From: Streptomyces sp. CA-278952
GTDB lineage: Bacteria > Actinomycetota > Actinomycetes > Streptomycetales > Streptomycetaceae
NCBI RefSeq assembly: GCF_028747205.1
Contig: NZ_CP112880.1
Location: forward strand, 3,844,001-3,908,000
Length of the DNA stretch: 64,000 nucleotides
Direction of reading: 5' to 3'
The notes under the pieces were generated by a model that saw nothing but the letters and a program-made list of their open reading frames with translations, did not search any database and was not told where the DNA came from. The translations under genes and the position numbers were made by a program. Below are positions 33,076 through 41,446 of this stretch, in pieces; positions within the stretch are counted from its first letter, which is position 1, and every line of letters begins with the position of its first letter.

Positions 33076-33822
33076 CTACTCACCGGGCTTGATCAGATAC
33101 CCCGCGCCGCGCCGGGTGTGGATCATCGGCGTGCGCCCGGCGTCGATCTTCTTGCGGAGGTAGGAGATGTAGAGCTCCACGACGTTGGCCTGGCCGCCGA
33201 AGTCGTAGTTCCAGACCCGGTCGAGGATCTGCGCCTTGCTGAGCACCCGGCGCGGATTGCGCATCAGGAAGCGCAGCAGCTCGAACTCGGTGGCCGTGAC
33301 GTGGATCGCGTCCCCGCCCCGGCTCACCTCGTGGCTGTCCTCGTCGAGCACCAGGTCCCCGACGACGAGCGTGGACTCGGTGCGGCCGGCGGCGACGGCC
33401 GAGCCCGAGCGGCGGATGAGCCCGCGCAGCCGGGCCACGACCTCCTCCAGGCTGAACGGCTTGGTCACATAGTCGTCGCCACCGGCGGTCAGCCCGGCGA
33501 TCCGGTCCTCCACGGCGTCCCGGGCGGTCAGGAAGAGGACCGGCACATCGTCGTACTCGCGGCGCAGCCGGCCCAGCACGGACAGCCCGTCCATGTCCGG
33601 GAGCATCACGTCCAGGACCACCGCGTCCGGGCGGAAGTCCCGCGCGGCACGGACGGCCCCGGCCCCGTCCCCGGCACTGCGCACCTCCCACCCCTCGTAC
33701 CGCAGGGCCATCGAGAGCAGCTCGGCGAGCGGAGCCTCGTCGTCCACGACCAGGACCCGCACGGGGGTACGGTCCGGCCTGCGCAGTTCGGTACGCCCCT
33801 GGGGCGAGGTCGTCGTCGTCAT
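33076..33822 (-). CDS. OmpR-family response regulator
   Basis: 248 residues from ATG 33822. The receiver domain has the acidic pair VVDDEAPLAE, phosphoacceptor D71 in VVLDVMLPDMDG and Lys in DDYVTKPFS. The C-terminal winged helix reads VTATEFELLRFLMRNPRRVL then VVELYISYLRKKIDAG. It is the first gene of the operon with the kinase and two glycosyltransferase genes. Confidence 0.96.
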   Translation of the reverse strand: MTTTTSPQGRTELRRPDRTPVRVLVVDDEAPLAELLSMALRYEGWEVRSAGDGAGAVRAARDFRPDAVVLDVMLPDMDGLSVLGRLRREYDDVPVLFLTARDAVEDRIAGLTAGGDDYVTKPFSLEEVVARLRGLIRRSGSAVAAGRTESTLVVGDLVLDEDSHEVSRGGDAIHVTATEFELLRFLMRNPRRVLSKAQILDRVWNYDFGGQANVVELYISYLRKKIDAGRTPMIHTRRGAGYLIKPGE

Positions 33823-33898
33823 GGGGACCACTCTGTGAGGCACCCGTGAGAGAAGCCTGACCCGTTCCTGTGAATTCCCTGAGAAAGCGGCGCGGGTT

Positions 33899-34783
33899 CT
33901 ACTGGCCCTGAGCGGGGAACAACGCGGCGGCGTTCCCATGGCAGACCGCCCGCAACCACTCATCCCCCAACCCGAGCCGCTCCAGCGCCTCCAGCTGATG
34001 CACGTACGGGTAGGGGATGTTCGGGAAGTCGGTCCCGAGCAACACGCGGTCCCCGAGGTCGGCGAGCCGCCCCCGTTCCGCCGCCGGGAAGGGGCTGAAC
34101 CCCTCGCTGAAGTCGGTGAACGCCATCGTCGTGTCGAGCCGGACCTCCGGATACGCCTCCGCCAGCGCCAGGAACTCCGCGTACTCCGGCATCCCCAGGT
34201 GCGCGACGACCAGCCGCAGCCGGGGATGACGCGCCAGCAGCCGCCCGATCGGCCCGGGCCCGGTGTGCGCGCCCGGCGCGGGCCCCGACCCGCAGTGCGT
34301 GACCACCGGGACCCCGGCCTCCGCGAGCAGCCCCCACGCGGGTTTCAGGAGCGGGTCGTTGGGGTCGTACGCGCCGACCTGGAGGTGCGACTTGAAGACC
34401 CGCGCCCCCGCCTCGACGGCCTCCTTCACGTACACCTCCACACCGTCCTCCGGAAAGAGGGTCGCGGTGTGCAGACAGTCGGGGGTCCGGGCCGCGAAGT
34501 CGGCGGCCCAGCCGTTCAGCCAGCGGGCCATGCCGGGCTTGTGCGGGTAGACCATGGAGGTGAAGCGCCGTACCCCGAACGACCGCAGCAGCTCCAGCCG
34601 CCGCTCCTCCTCGTACCGGTAGGTGATCGGCCACTCCAGGCCGGTGAGCGGTCCGACGGCGTCGAAGTAGGCCCACACCTTGCGCAGGACCTGCTCCGGC
34701 ATGAAGTGGGTGTGCACGTCGATGATCCCGGGCAGCCCGAGCCGCTTCCAGAACCGCACCACGTCATCGCTCTCCGGCCCCAC
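33899..34783 (-). CDS. Amidohydrolase-2 family metal hydrolase/decarboxylase
   Basis: 294 residues from GTG 34783 (GGGAGAG upstream). The metal motif IIDVHTHFMPE is at about residues 17-27, the second His is in VFKSHLQVGAYDP, then VVTHCGSGPAPG and the C-terminal Asp in LLGTDFPNIPYPY. This TIM-barrel family (PF04909) includes ACMSD-like decarboxylases and hydrolases. The substrate is unknown. It lies 23 bases downstream of the DUF2797 gene on the same strand. Confidence 0.88.
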   Translation of the reverse strand: MGPESDDVVRFWKRLGLPGIIDVHTHFMPEQVLRKVWAYFDAVGPLTGLEWPITYRYEEERRLELLRSFGVRRFTSMVYPHKPGMARWLNGWAADFAARTPDCLHTATLFPEDGVEVYVKEAVEAGARVFKSHLQVGAYDPNDPLLKPAWGLLAEAGVPVVTHCGSGPAPGAHTGPGPIGRLLARHPRLRLVVAHLGMPEYAEFLALAEAYPEVRLDTTMAFTDFSEGFSPFPAAERGRLADLGDRVLLGTDFPNIPYPYVHQLEALERLGLGDEWLRAVCHGNAAALFPAQGQ

Positions 34784-34806
34784 GGACGCTCTCCCTCGGT
34801 CGGCGG

Positions 34807-35826
34807 TCAGAACAACCCACCCTGCACACCGCCGCCGCCGATGTCGATGAGGGGGACACGAACACCACCCTGCGCCACGGCGGGCTCGGCCCCCACAGAC
34901 GCAGCCCCCGTGGACGCGGCCTGCGCAGATACGCCCTTCGCAGTTACGCCCTCCGCGGGCACGGCCTCCGCGGGCACGGCCTCCGCGGCCACAGCGGCGA
35001 GGTCCCACCCGGTGATCAGCCGCGTGTCCAGGACGACCACGCCCACGCCGTCCACCGCCAGGTGCAGATCGGGCCCGGCCGCCGCGACCAGCCGCCCCGC
35101 GAGGACGCCCCCGTCGACCAGCTCCCGCACCGACCGCACCGGAGCGGGCGCCCGGTCCAGCCCGAACAGGGCGGCCTGATCGACGACTTCGAGGGGCAGC
35201 CGCTCCAACGACTCGGGCCAACCACGCCCTTCGAGGCGCTCGGCCCGCCCGTACAGCTCCGCCACCTCGGCAGCCCGCTCCTCGCGCCCGGGAAGCCGCC
35301 CGCGCACGGCCCGCTTCCTGGCGTACGGGATCCGGTCGGGCACTCCGAGGGCCGCCCGCAGCACCTCCTCGGTCCGCCGGGCCGCCATGAGGGGCCCGCG
35401 CCCCAGCCAGCTGAAGACCACGGCCCCCTGCTCCCGCAGCCGGGCGGCCCCGCGCTCCTCCCCGGTGATCCCGACCTTGACCATGCCGGGCCCGAACCAG
35501 GCGAGGTAGACACGGTACGTCCGGGGGTCGTCCGCGATCGTGTCGGCGGCCACCGAGTGCGCCCGGTCCAGCCGCGCGCACTCGGCGCACCGCCCGCCGG
35601 TGGAACGCCCCGGCACCACCGCGCCCAGCGGGCACGCATTCCCCCGGGCCCCCACACAGTGCCGCTCCCCGACGGCCCGGAACCCGAGACCGGTCCCGTA
35701 CGCGAGCACGCTCACCCGCCGGTCACCGCCCCTGCTCCACCCCAGCTCCGGCACCTGCCCGGGCCACCGCACCCCGGCGCACCACCACCCACCGGACACC
35801 CGGACCCCGCTCTCTCCCACCGGCAC
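34807..35826 (-). CDS. DUF2797 domain protein
   Basis: 339 residues. The N-terminal part has Cys residues (HCVGARGNACPLG, RCAECARLD) typical of DUF2797, followed by the conserved YRVYLAWFGPGMVKVGITGE and GRGPLMAARRTEEVLRAAL. It resembles a GIY-YIG-like arrangement (VYLAWFG...KVGIT), although nuclease activity is not established. The C-terminal 70 residues contain an imperfect AEAVPAEAVPAEGV repeat. The function is unknown. Confidence 0.8.
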   Translation of the reverse strand: MPVGESGVRVSGGWWCAGVRWPGQVPELGWSRGGDRRVSVLAYGTGLGFRAVGERHCVGARGNACPLGAVVPGRSTGGRCAECARLDRAHSVAADTIADDPRTYRVYLAWFGPGMVKVGITGEERGAARLREQGAVVFSWLGRGPLMAARRTEEVLRAALGVPDRIPYARKRAVRGRLPGREERAAEVAELYGRAERLEGRGWPESLERLPLEVVDQAALFGLDRAPAPVRSVRELVDGGVLAGRLVAAAGPDLHLAVDGVGVVVLDTRLITGWDLAAVAAEAVPAEAVPAEGVTAKGVSAQAASTGAASVGAEPAVAQGGVRVPLIDIGGGGVQGGLF

Positions 35827-35856
35827 AAGACCACCGGTCGAACCGGTCCGGCGATG

Positions 35857-36399
35857 CTACGCGTAGCCTCCGACACCCTCGATCCGCCGCCGCATCGCGG
35901 CCATGCGCCGTTCGAACCGCCGGTTGAACCAGATCATCCAGCCCATGAACCCCACGCCGAAGCCGAGGCCCCACAACCCGATCGGGACGTTGCCCGCGGC
36001 GAACCAGAAGAGCGGCATGGTGAGGAAGAGCAACCCGAGGGAGGGAAGGGCCCACCACCGGTTGCGCCGCAGCTTCTCCTCCCGGCGCCGGATCAAGCGC
36101 ACCATGGCGACCTGTTCGGCCGGGTCCTCGGGCAGTTCGCCGTTCTGCGCGATGCGCCGCTCCAGCTCCGGCACCCGGGAGGCCTCCGTACCCACGGCAC
36201 GCGCGTCCCACCGCCGACGCCGCATCAAGAGCCACGTCATCAGACCCGCGTAGACGAATCCGCCGACCAGAATGCCCGGCCACCCCGACCACCCGTAGAA
36301 GGCCAGCTGGATACCGACCCACACCACCAGCACCAACAGCCCCATCGCCCACCACCGGTCCTGCCAACGCTCTTCCCACCCGTGCTCCTTCGACCTCAT
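35857..36399 (-). CDS. Four-helix membrane protein of unknown function
   Basis: 180 residues from ATG 36399. Two pairs of hydrophobic helices (about 19-35 and 41-59; 114-130 and 138-156) are separated by a charged cytosolic loop (PELERRIAQNGELPEDPAEQ then RRREEKLRRNRWW). The C-terminus is strongly basic. No family name is recognised. It is transcribed divergently from the ECF41 sigma gene. Confidence 0.75.
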   Translation of the reverse strand: MRSKEHGWEERWQDRWWAMGLLVLVVWVGIQLAFYGWSGWPGILVGGFVYAGLMTWLLMRRRRWDARAVGTEASRVPELERRIAQNGELPEDPAEQVAMVRLIRRREEKLRRNRWWALPSLGLLFLTMPLFWFAAGNVPIGLWGLGFGVGFMGWMIWFNRRFERRMAAMRRRIEGVGGYA

Positions 36400-36503
36400 C
36401 GCCGACCTCCGAGAGGAACGCGTCCGTCACGTCCGTACCCCGTCGGGTACCCCGCTCCCAGCCCTCCGAACGACCGCCGCGGAGGGCCGTTATGATCCGG
36501 CCC

Positions 36504-37448
36504 ATGGCGCTGACCGGGAACCAGGTGGATCTGTTCGAGGCGTCCATGCCCCGGCTGAAGGCCATCGCCTACCGCCTTCTCGGCTCCGCGAGCGATGCCG
36601 AGGACGCCGTCCAGGACACGTTCCTGCGCTGGCAGTCCGCCGACATCGACCGCATCGAGGTCCCCGAGGCCTGGCTGACCAAGGTCCTCACCAACCTCTG
36701 CCTCAACCAGCTCACCTCGGCACGCGCCCGCCGCGAGACCTATGTGGGCCAGTGGCTGCCCGAACCGCTGCTCGTCGGAGACCCGATGCTCGGCCCCGCC
36801 GACACCGTCGAACAGCGTGAATCCGTCTCGTACGCGGTCCTCGCCCTCATGGAACGCCTCACCCCCAACGAGCGGGTGGTGTACGTGCTGCGGGAGGCCT
36901 TCGGCTACCCGCACCGGAGGATCGCCGAGATCCTCGACATCACCGAGGCCGCCGGCCAGCAGATCTTCCACCGCGCCAAGAAGCACATCGCGGAGGGCCG
37001 GACCCGGACCGAGATCGACGAGGCCGCCGCCCGGCGGATCGTCGAGGAGTTCCTCACGGCCGCCACCAGCGGCCGGACCGAACCGCTCGTCCGGCTGCTC
37101 ACCGCGGACGCCGTCGCGATCGGCGACGGCGGCGGGAAGGTACCGGCCCGCGCGAAGCCGTTCGAGGGCGCGTCGGCCGTCGCGAAGTTCATGCGCAGCC
37201 TGTTCACCCCCAACCAGGCCGCCCGCAACCTCCTCGGCGGCACGGCGGAGGTCCACGTCTCGTACGCCAACGGCCTGCCCGCGCTCGTGGTCACCGTCGA
37301 CGGCCGGGTCATCGGCGTCATGTGCCTGGAGATCACGGCGGACGGCATCGCCGCGTTCCGCAACCAGGCCAACCCCGACAAGCTCGACCGCGCGACGCGT
37401 CAGTGGGCGGCGACGGCCCACGGAGAACCGGCCCTCCGCATCAACTAA
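36504..37448 (+). CDS. ECF41-type sigma factor with SnoaL-like C-terminal domain
   Basis: 314 residues from ATG 36504 (ATG 36492 also in frame). Sigma regions 2 (RLLGSASDAEDAVQDTFLRW) and 4 (PNERVVYVLREAFGYPHRRI) are followed by a SnoaL/NTF2-like domain. The ECF41 signatures are all seen: WLPEP (about residue 87), DGGGK (about 208) and NPDKL near the end. ECF41 factors have no anti-sigma; the C-terminal domain itself adjusts activity. Their usual target is the adjacent oxidoreductase-type gene, which fits the downstream flavoprotein. A pair with SigJ is a common name; I leave the symbol blank. Confidence 0.93.
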   Translation: MALTGNQVDLFEASMPRLKAIAYRLLGSASDAEDAVQDTFLRWQSADIDRIEVPEAWLTKVLTNLCLNQLTSARARRETYVGQWLPEPLLVGDPMLGPADTVEQRESVSYAVLALMERLTPNERVVYVLREAFGYPHRRIAEILDITEAAGQQIFHRAKKHIAEGRTRTEIDEAAARRIVEEFLTAATSGRTEPLVRLLTADAVAIGDGGGKVPARAKPFEGASAVAKFMRSLFTPNQAARNLLGGTAEVHVSYANGLPALVVTVDGRVIGVMCLEITADGIAAFRNQANPDKLDRATRQWAATAHGEPALRIN

Positions 37449-37541
37449 CCCTCTGTGGCGCACGTCACATTCTTCACCTGTCAGGAATCGCCGAGCTGCC
37501 CGGTTCAAGGGGCGAAACCGCGCGAGACAGGAGCGAAGGAC

Positions 37542-38765
37542 ATGCAGCAGAATCTCCAGCAGCACCGCGTCATCGTCATCGGAGCCGGCTACACCGGAGC
37601 GAGCGCCGCCGGACGCCTCGCCAGGCGACTGCACCGCGAGGACGTCTCCATCACCCTCGTCAACGCCGAACCCGACTTCGTCGAGCGCGTCCGGATGCAC
37701 CAGCTCGCGGTGGGCCAGGACCTCCGCCCCCGCCCCTTCCACGAGATGTTCGCCGGCACGGCCGTCCGGCTGCGCCTCGGCAAGGTCACGGGCATCGACG
37801 TCGACCGCCGAACCGTGTCCGTCGCCGACCCGGACCGAACCGGCGAGCCGGAGACCTTGCCCTACGACACCCTCGTGTACGCCCTGGGCAGCGCCTGGAA
37901 CACCCACGCCGTCCCCGGCGCCGCCGAACACGCCCACGACATCGCCGGCCGCCCCGGCGCCCTCCGCCTGCGCGACCGCCTGGCCTCCCTCACCCCCGGC
38001 ACACCCGTGGTCGTCGTCGGCGGCGGCCTCACCGGCGTGGAGGCCGCGACGGAGCTGGCCGAGACCCGCCCGGACCTGGACGTCTCCCTGGCCGCCCGAG
38101 GAGCCCTGGGCGACTGGCTCTCCGCCAAGGGCGCCAGGCACCTGCGGAAGGTCTTCGCCGACCTGCGCATCACCGCCCACGAACACGCCGACGTCACCGC
38201 CGTGCACGCCGACCGTGTCACCACCACCGAGGGCGACATCCCGGCCGCGGTCACGGTCTGGACGACGGGCTTCGCGGTCCACCCGATCGCCCGTGCCACA
38301 CCACTGCGGACCGGCCACAACGGCCAGATCGTGGTCGACGGCACCATGCGCTCGACCTCCCACCCGGACGTGTACGCCATCGGCGACGCGGCCCTGGTCG
38401 CGGGCCCCGGCGGCAAGCCGCTGCGCATGTCGTGCGCCTCGGGCGTCCCCACCGCCTGGCAGGCCGCCGACGCCATCGCCGCCCGCCTCACCGGCACCAA
38501 GCTCCCGACCATCTCGGCCCGCTACTTCAACCAGTGCGTCTCCCTCGGCCGCAAGGAGGGCCTGATCCAGTACGTCACCGCAGACGACCGAGCCGTCAGC
38601 ACCGCCCTGACCGGCCGCGTGGCCGCCCTCTACAAGGAACTGGTCTGCAAGGCCGCGGCCTGGGGCGTCGCGAACCCCACCATGGGCCTGCCGACCCGCC
38701 GCCGCCGGATCACGGCGGAGCCGGCGCAGGCGACCGCCACAGCCGCTGCCGCCGAAGCGGCCTGA
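37542..38765 (+). CDS. FAD/NAD(P)-dependent pyridine nucleotide-disulfide oxidoreductase (NDH-2-like)
   Basis: 407 residues from ATG 37542 (GACAGGAGCGAAGGAC upstream). Dinucleotide folds are IVIGAGYTGASAAGRLA (about residues 11-27, FAD) and VVVGGGLTGVEAATELAE (about 157-174, NAD), with VWTTGFAVHP and YAIGDAAL at the FAD C-terminal site. It is related to type II NADH dehydrogenases and AIF-like reductases. There is no membrane anchor. It lies 93 bases after the ECF41 gene, and a GTCACA at 37464-37469 recalls the ECF41 -35 element, but the -10 does not match well. Confidence 0.9.
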   Translation: MQQNLQQHRVIVIGAGYTGASAAGRLARRLHREDVSITLVNAEPDFVERVRMHQLAVGQDLRPRPFHEMFAGTAVRLRLGKVTGIDVDRRTVSVADPDRTGEPETLPYDTLVYALGSAWNTHAVPGAAEHAHDIAGRPGALRLRDRLASLTPGTPVVVVGGGLTGVEAATELAETRPDLDVSLAARGALGDWLSAKGARHLRKVFADLRITAHEHADVTAVHADRVTTTEGDIPAAVTVWTTGFAVHPIARATPLRTGHNGQIVVDGTMRSTSHPDVYAIGDAALVAGPGGKPLRMSCASGVPTAWQAADAIAARLTGTKLPTISARYFNQCVSLGRKEGLIQYVTADDRAVSTALTGRVAALYKELVCKAAAWGVANPTMGLPTRRRRITAEPAQATATAAAAEAA

Positions 38766-38796
38766 GGTTCCGGCCGGCCAGGGCCGACGGACGGAA

Positions 38797-38826
38797 GAGG
38801 CCCCCAGGATTCCTCCTGAGGGCCTC
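38797..38826 (+). terminator. Terminator after oxidoreductase
   Basis: GAGGCCCCCAGGA / TCCTGAGGGCCTC arms with a 4-base loop and one mismatch. Nearly identical to the tRNA-Arg terminator at 39827. Confidence 0.8.
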
Positions 38827-38955
38827 GGACCCGCTGGGCGCACGGGCCCGAGACCGTCGGCCGCGAAGAAGCCCGAGCGTAGCCCGGGGCGGAAGAGCGT
38901 CGACAGTCGTCGTCCGCCTGGTCGTGGGCCACCCGCCAGTGGCACCATCTGGGGG

Positions 38956-39759
38956 ATGCCTCCTTCCCTTCAGGTCGGCCCGTACACCGTCATCGCGCTC
39001 GACGATGGCGCGGGCCCCTTTTTCTCTCCCCGGTCGGAGGCGTTCCCCGACGCCACCACCGAGCAGTGGGCGGAGGCCGACCGGCTCGATCCCGGCGCGC
39101 TCGACGCCGAAGGGCGCTGGCAGCTCCAGTTCCGCGCGTTCGCGATCCGCAGCGACCAGGGCGTGACGCTGGTCGACGCGGGAATCGGCCCGGCCGACAG
39201 CCCGGCGGCCCCGTGGGCGCCCGTGCCCGGGGCACTCCCCGCGTCGCTGGCCGCCGCCGGCATCGACCCGTCCGCAGTGGACACCGTGGTGCTCACGCAC
39301 CTCCACACCGACCACGTGGGCTGGGCCGTCGTCGGCGGCGAGCAGCTGCGGCCGTTCTTCCCGAACGCCGCATACCTGTTGCAGCAGGCCGAAGTCGAAG
39401 CGATCGAGACCATCAACCCGCAGCTGCGGTCCGCCGTCATCGACCCACTGCGAAAGACCGATCAGCTACGACTGCTCGACGGCGACACCCCGCTGCGCAG
39501 CGGGGAGCGCGTGCTCGCCACCCCCGGTCACACACCCGGGCACCAGAGCGTGCTCCTCGCGTCCGGGCGAGAAGCAGTCGCCATCACCGGTGATCTGCTC
39601 GTGCACGCGATCCAGCTACTCCACCCGGAACTCGCCTACGCCCACGAGATGGACCCTGAGCAGGCAAGGGCCTCAAGAGAACAGGTGCTCCACAGCCGGT
39701 CCGCCGACAGCCTCTACCTCGCGACCCCGCACCTGACCGAGCCGTTCATGGCTCGCTGA
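38956..39759 (+). CDS. MBL-fold metallo-hydrolase
   Basis: 267 residues from ATG 38956. The zinc-binding HLHTDH motif (TVVLTHLHTDHVGWAVVG) is at about residues 115-120; further ligands lie in TPGHTPGHQSV and ITGDLLVH. The quorum-quenching lactonase-like and glyoxalase-II-like families share this core, and the substrate cannot be deduced. It stands alone between two terminators. Confidence 0.9.
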   Translation: MPPSLQVGPYTVIALDDGAGPFFSPRSEAFPDATTEQWAEADRLDPGALDAEGRWQLQFRAFAIRSDQGVTLVDAGIGPADSPAAPWAPVPGALPASLAAAGIDPSAVDTVVLTHLHTDHVGWAVVGGEQLRPFFPNAAYLLQQAEVEAIETINPQLRSAVIDPLRKTDQLRLLDGDTPLRSGERVLATPGHTPGHQSVLLASGREAVAITGDLLVHAIQLLHPELAYAHEMDPEQARASREQVLHSRSADSLYLATPHLTEPFMAR

Positions 39760-39826
39760 CTCACCCGGAGGGGCCCGGTCTCAACATCTCTGGACTGACC
39801 GGCATTTCCCCAAGAGGGCCGACGCG

Positions 39827-39858
39827 AGAGGCCCCCAGGATTTCTCCTGGGGGCCTCT
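39827..39858 (-). terminator. Terminator of tRNA-Arg
   Basis: Perfect 14-bp arms AGAGGCCCCCAGGA (39827-39840) and TCCTGGGGGCCTCT (39845-39858) with a 4-base loop, 9 bases past the tRNA 3' end. Confidence 0.88.
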
Positions 39859-39867
39859 GGCCTGCTG

Positions 39868-39940
39868 TGCACTCGGCAGGATTCGAACCTGCAACCTTCT
39901 GATCCGTAGTCAGATGCTCTATCCGTTAAGCTACGAGTGC
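39868..39940 (-). tRNA. tRNA-Arg(ACG)
   Basis: 73 nt on the minus strand. Acceptor GCACTCG / CGAGTGC with discriminator A. Anticodon stem TCTGA/TCAGA with loop CTACGGA, anticodon ACG. This is the substrate of TadA (3248-3772), which makes inosine at A34. Confidence 0.96.
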
Positions 39941-40139
39941 TTGGCGTTCCGGGCTTTTTTCTCCCCGGTCGGCGTTGCGAGAACAACATTACATGACCTG
40001 CGCCGTGACGCGAAATCCATTGGCCGCACCGCTGCCGACCTGCGGAAACGGCCTCCTGAGGCCCGTCCCGGCCACCCTCTCGAACCAGCCACGAACCGGC
40101 ACCGGCACCCCCTCCGCGCGCTCGCGCGTCCCGGAACGG

Positions 40140-40172
40140 CCGAAGCCCCGTGCCAGGGGCACGGGGCTTCGG
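40140..40172 (-). terminator. Terminator of tRNA-Ser(GCT)
   Basis: 15-bp perfect arms CCGAAGCCCCGTGCC (40140-40154) and GGCACGGGGCTTCGG (40158-40172) with a 3-base loop. Confidence 0.88.
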
Positions 40173-40179
40173 GGTGGGG

Positions 40180-40270
40180 CGGAGGCGGAGGGATTTGAAC
40201 CCTCGATGGGCTTTAAGACCCAAACCGCATTAGCAGTGCGGCGCCATAGACCGGACTAGGCGACGCCTCC
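40180..40270 (-). tRNA. tRNA-Ser(GCT)
   Basis: 91 nt on the minus strand. Acceptor GGAGGCG / CGCCTCC with discriminator G. Anticodon stem CCGCA/TGCGG with loop CTGCTAA, anticodon GCT. The long variable arm is typical of Ser tRNAs. Confidence 0.96.
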
Positions 40271-40567
40271 AGCACACCTCGCGCGGAGGCGAGTGGTGCG
40301 TGCAGATGATGACACAGTCGAGCGTCGTGCCACCAATCGCCGCACACGTTACTAGGCCCCCGGGGGCCAGGGCAAAGCAGTTCGGCGTGTTACCGCAACG
40401 TCCGGGCGCGGTGCGCGTTAGAGAGGGGTGGGGACTCCGGTCTCCGTCAGTCGTCCCGTCGTCGTCGCCCGTCAGTCGTCCGTCAGCCGTGGCGCCCGGG
40501 CGGGTCGGTGATCACCCGTGACCGCCGCCCGTGGCCGGCCCCGCTGCAGAGATCCTGGAGCTTCCGC

Positions 40568-41143
40568 ATGCTGCGCCGTCTCGCCCTCACCGCCGTCGTC
40601 TCGCTCGCCGCGCTCGCCACCGCCGTGCCGGCGTCCACCGCCACCGCCTCCGGCCCCGGATCCTCCGGTCCGACGCCCGCCGCGGTGCCCACCTCCGGGC
40701 CGTTCGCCGCCGCCCGGCCCTCTCTCGGGCCGCTGCCCATGCCCATCCCGTTGCCCGGGTTCCTGGAGGGCGGGGGCGGGAAGGGCGCGGGTGAGGCGAG
40801 CGAGGTGCTGACGCGGCTCACCGTGTCCGTCGAGAACACCGGGGTCGCCGGGGCCGACGGCACCTTCGAGCTGGAGTGCGGGCCCATCGGGGGCAGCCAC
40901 CCGCGGGGGCAGGCGGCCTGTGACCGGCTGGCGGAGGCCGGCGCCACCCGGTCCGGGCGGCAGGAGCTGTTCCGGCCGACCCCCGAGGGCACGATGTGCA
41001 CGATGATCCACGGCGGCGACGCCACCGCGCGCATCGTGGGCACCTGGGAGGGACGGGCCGTGGACACCACCGCGAGCCGCCGCGACGGGTGCGAGATCGC
41101 GCGCTGGAACAGTCTCGTGCCGGTGCTCCCGGACGTGCGATAG
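40568..41143 (+). CDS. SSI-family (subtilisin inhibitor-like) secreted protease inhibitor
   Basis: 191 residues from ATG 40568. Signal peptide (MLRRLALTAVVSLAALATAV then ASTATA), a Pro/Ser/Gly-rich spacer, then the SSI domain from about residue 78. Its four Cys are in LECGPIGGS, AACDRL, TMCTMIHGG and DGCEIARWN. The reactive loop MCTM suggests a Met at or near P1, as in classic SSI (MCPM). The usual ending RWNSLVPVL replaces the SSI family's VFAF-type tail. Secreted inhibitors of this type control the Streptomyces trypsin and subtilisin-like protease cascade. Confidence 0.9.
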   Translation: MLRRLALTAVVSLAALATAVPASTATASGPGSSGPTPAAVPTSGPFAAARPSLGPLPMPIPLPGFLEGGGGKGAGEASEVLTRLTVSVENTGVAGADGTFELECGPIGGSHPRGQAACDRLAEAGATRSGRQELFRPTPEGTMCTMIHGGDATARIVGTWEGRAVDTTASRRDGCEIARWNSLVPVLPDVR

Positions 41144-41446
41144 CCCGTCGGCCACGGCGTAAAAGCGTTCGCCTCCGCGTATCCGCCGCAGACCGCTCCG
41201 GGGGCCCGCGCGCCCCGAAGGACCTGGCCACGCCGCGCGTTCGCGCAGGTCACAGGGTGCGCGGACGCTCACGTCATGGGCCCGCGGCGTACCCACCGCG
41301 CACAGAACCTTGGTGAGAGCTCCCCCTCATCCGCCGCCCCCGGGGCCTCCCCTGCCCTTAGACTCCTCCAGTGACAGTCTGCGGCCCGAGGGGCAAGATG
41401 GGGCCCGCTGTCGGCAAGGTGCGGTAATCAGGGAGGAAGCGTCGTC
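41144..41446. other. Intergenic region without recognised elements
   Basis: 303 bases between the SSI and PAS genes. I see no gene, no strong hairpin and no clear promoter; GGGAGGAAGC just before 41447 is the PAS gene's ribosome site. Confidence 0.5.

Noticed and set aside
33899..35635. 578-codon frame joining the amidohydrolase to an upstream low-complexity region
   Set aside because: The upstream part is the shadow of the DUF2797 gene in another frame; GTG 34783 with a good ribosome site is the better start.
37464..37489. Possible ECF41 promoter before the oxidoreductase
   Set aside because: GTCACA is present but the expected TGTCACA and CGTC at 16-base spacing are not both met; not called as a promoter.
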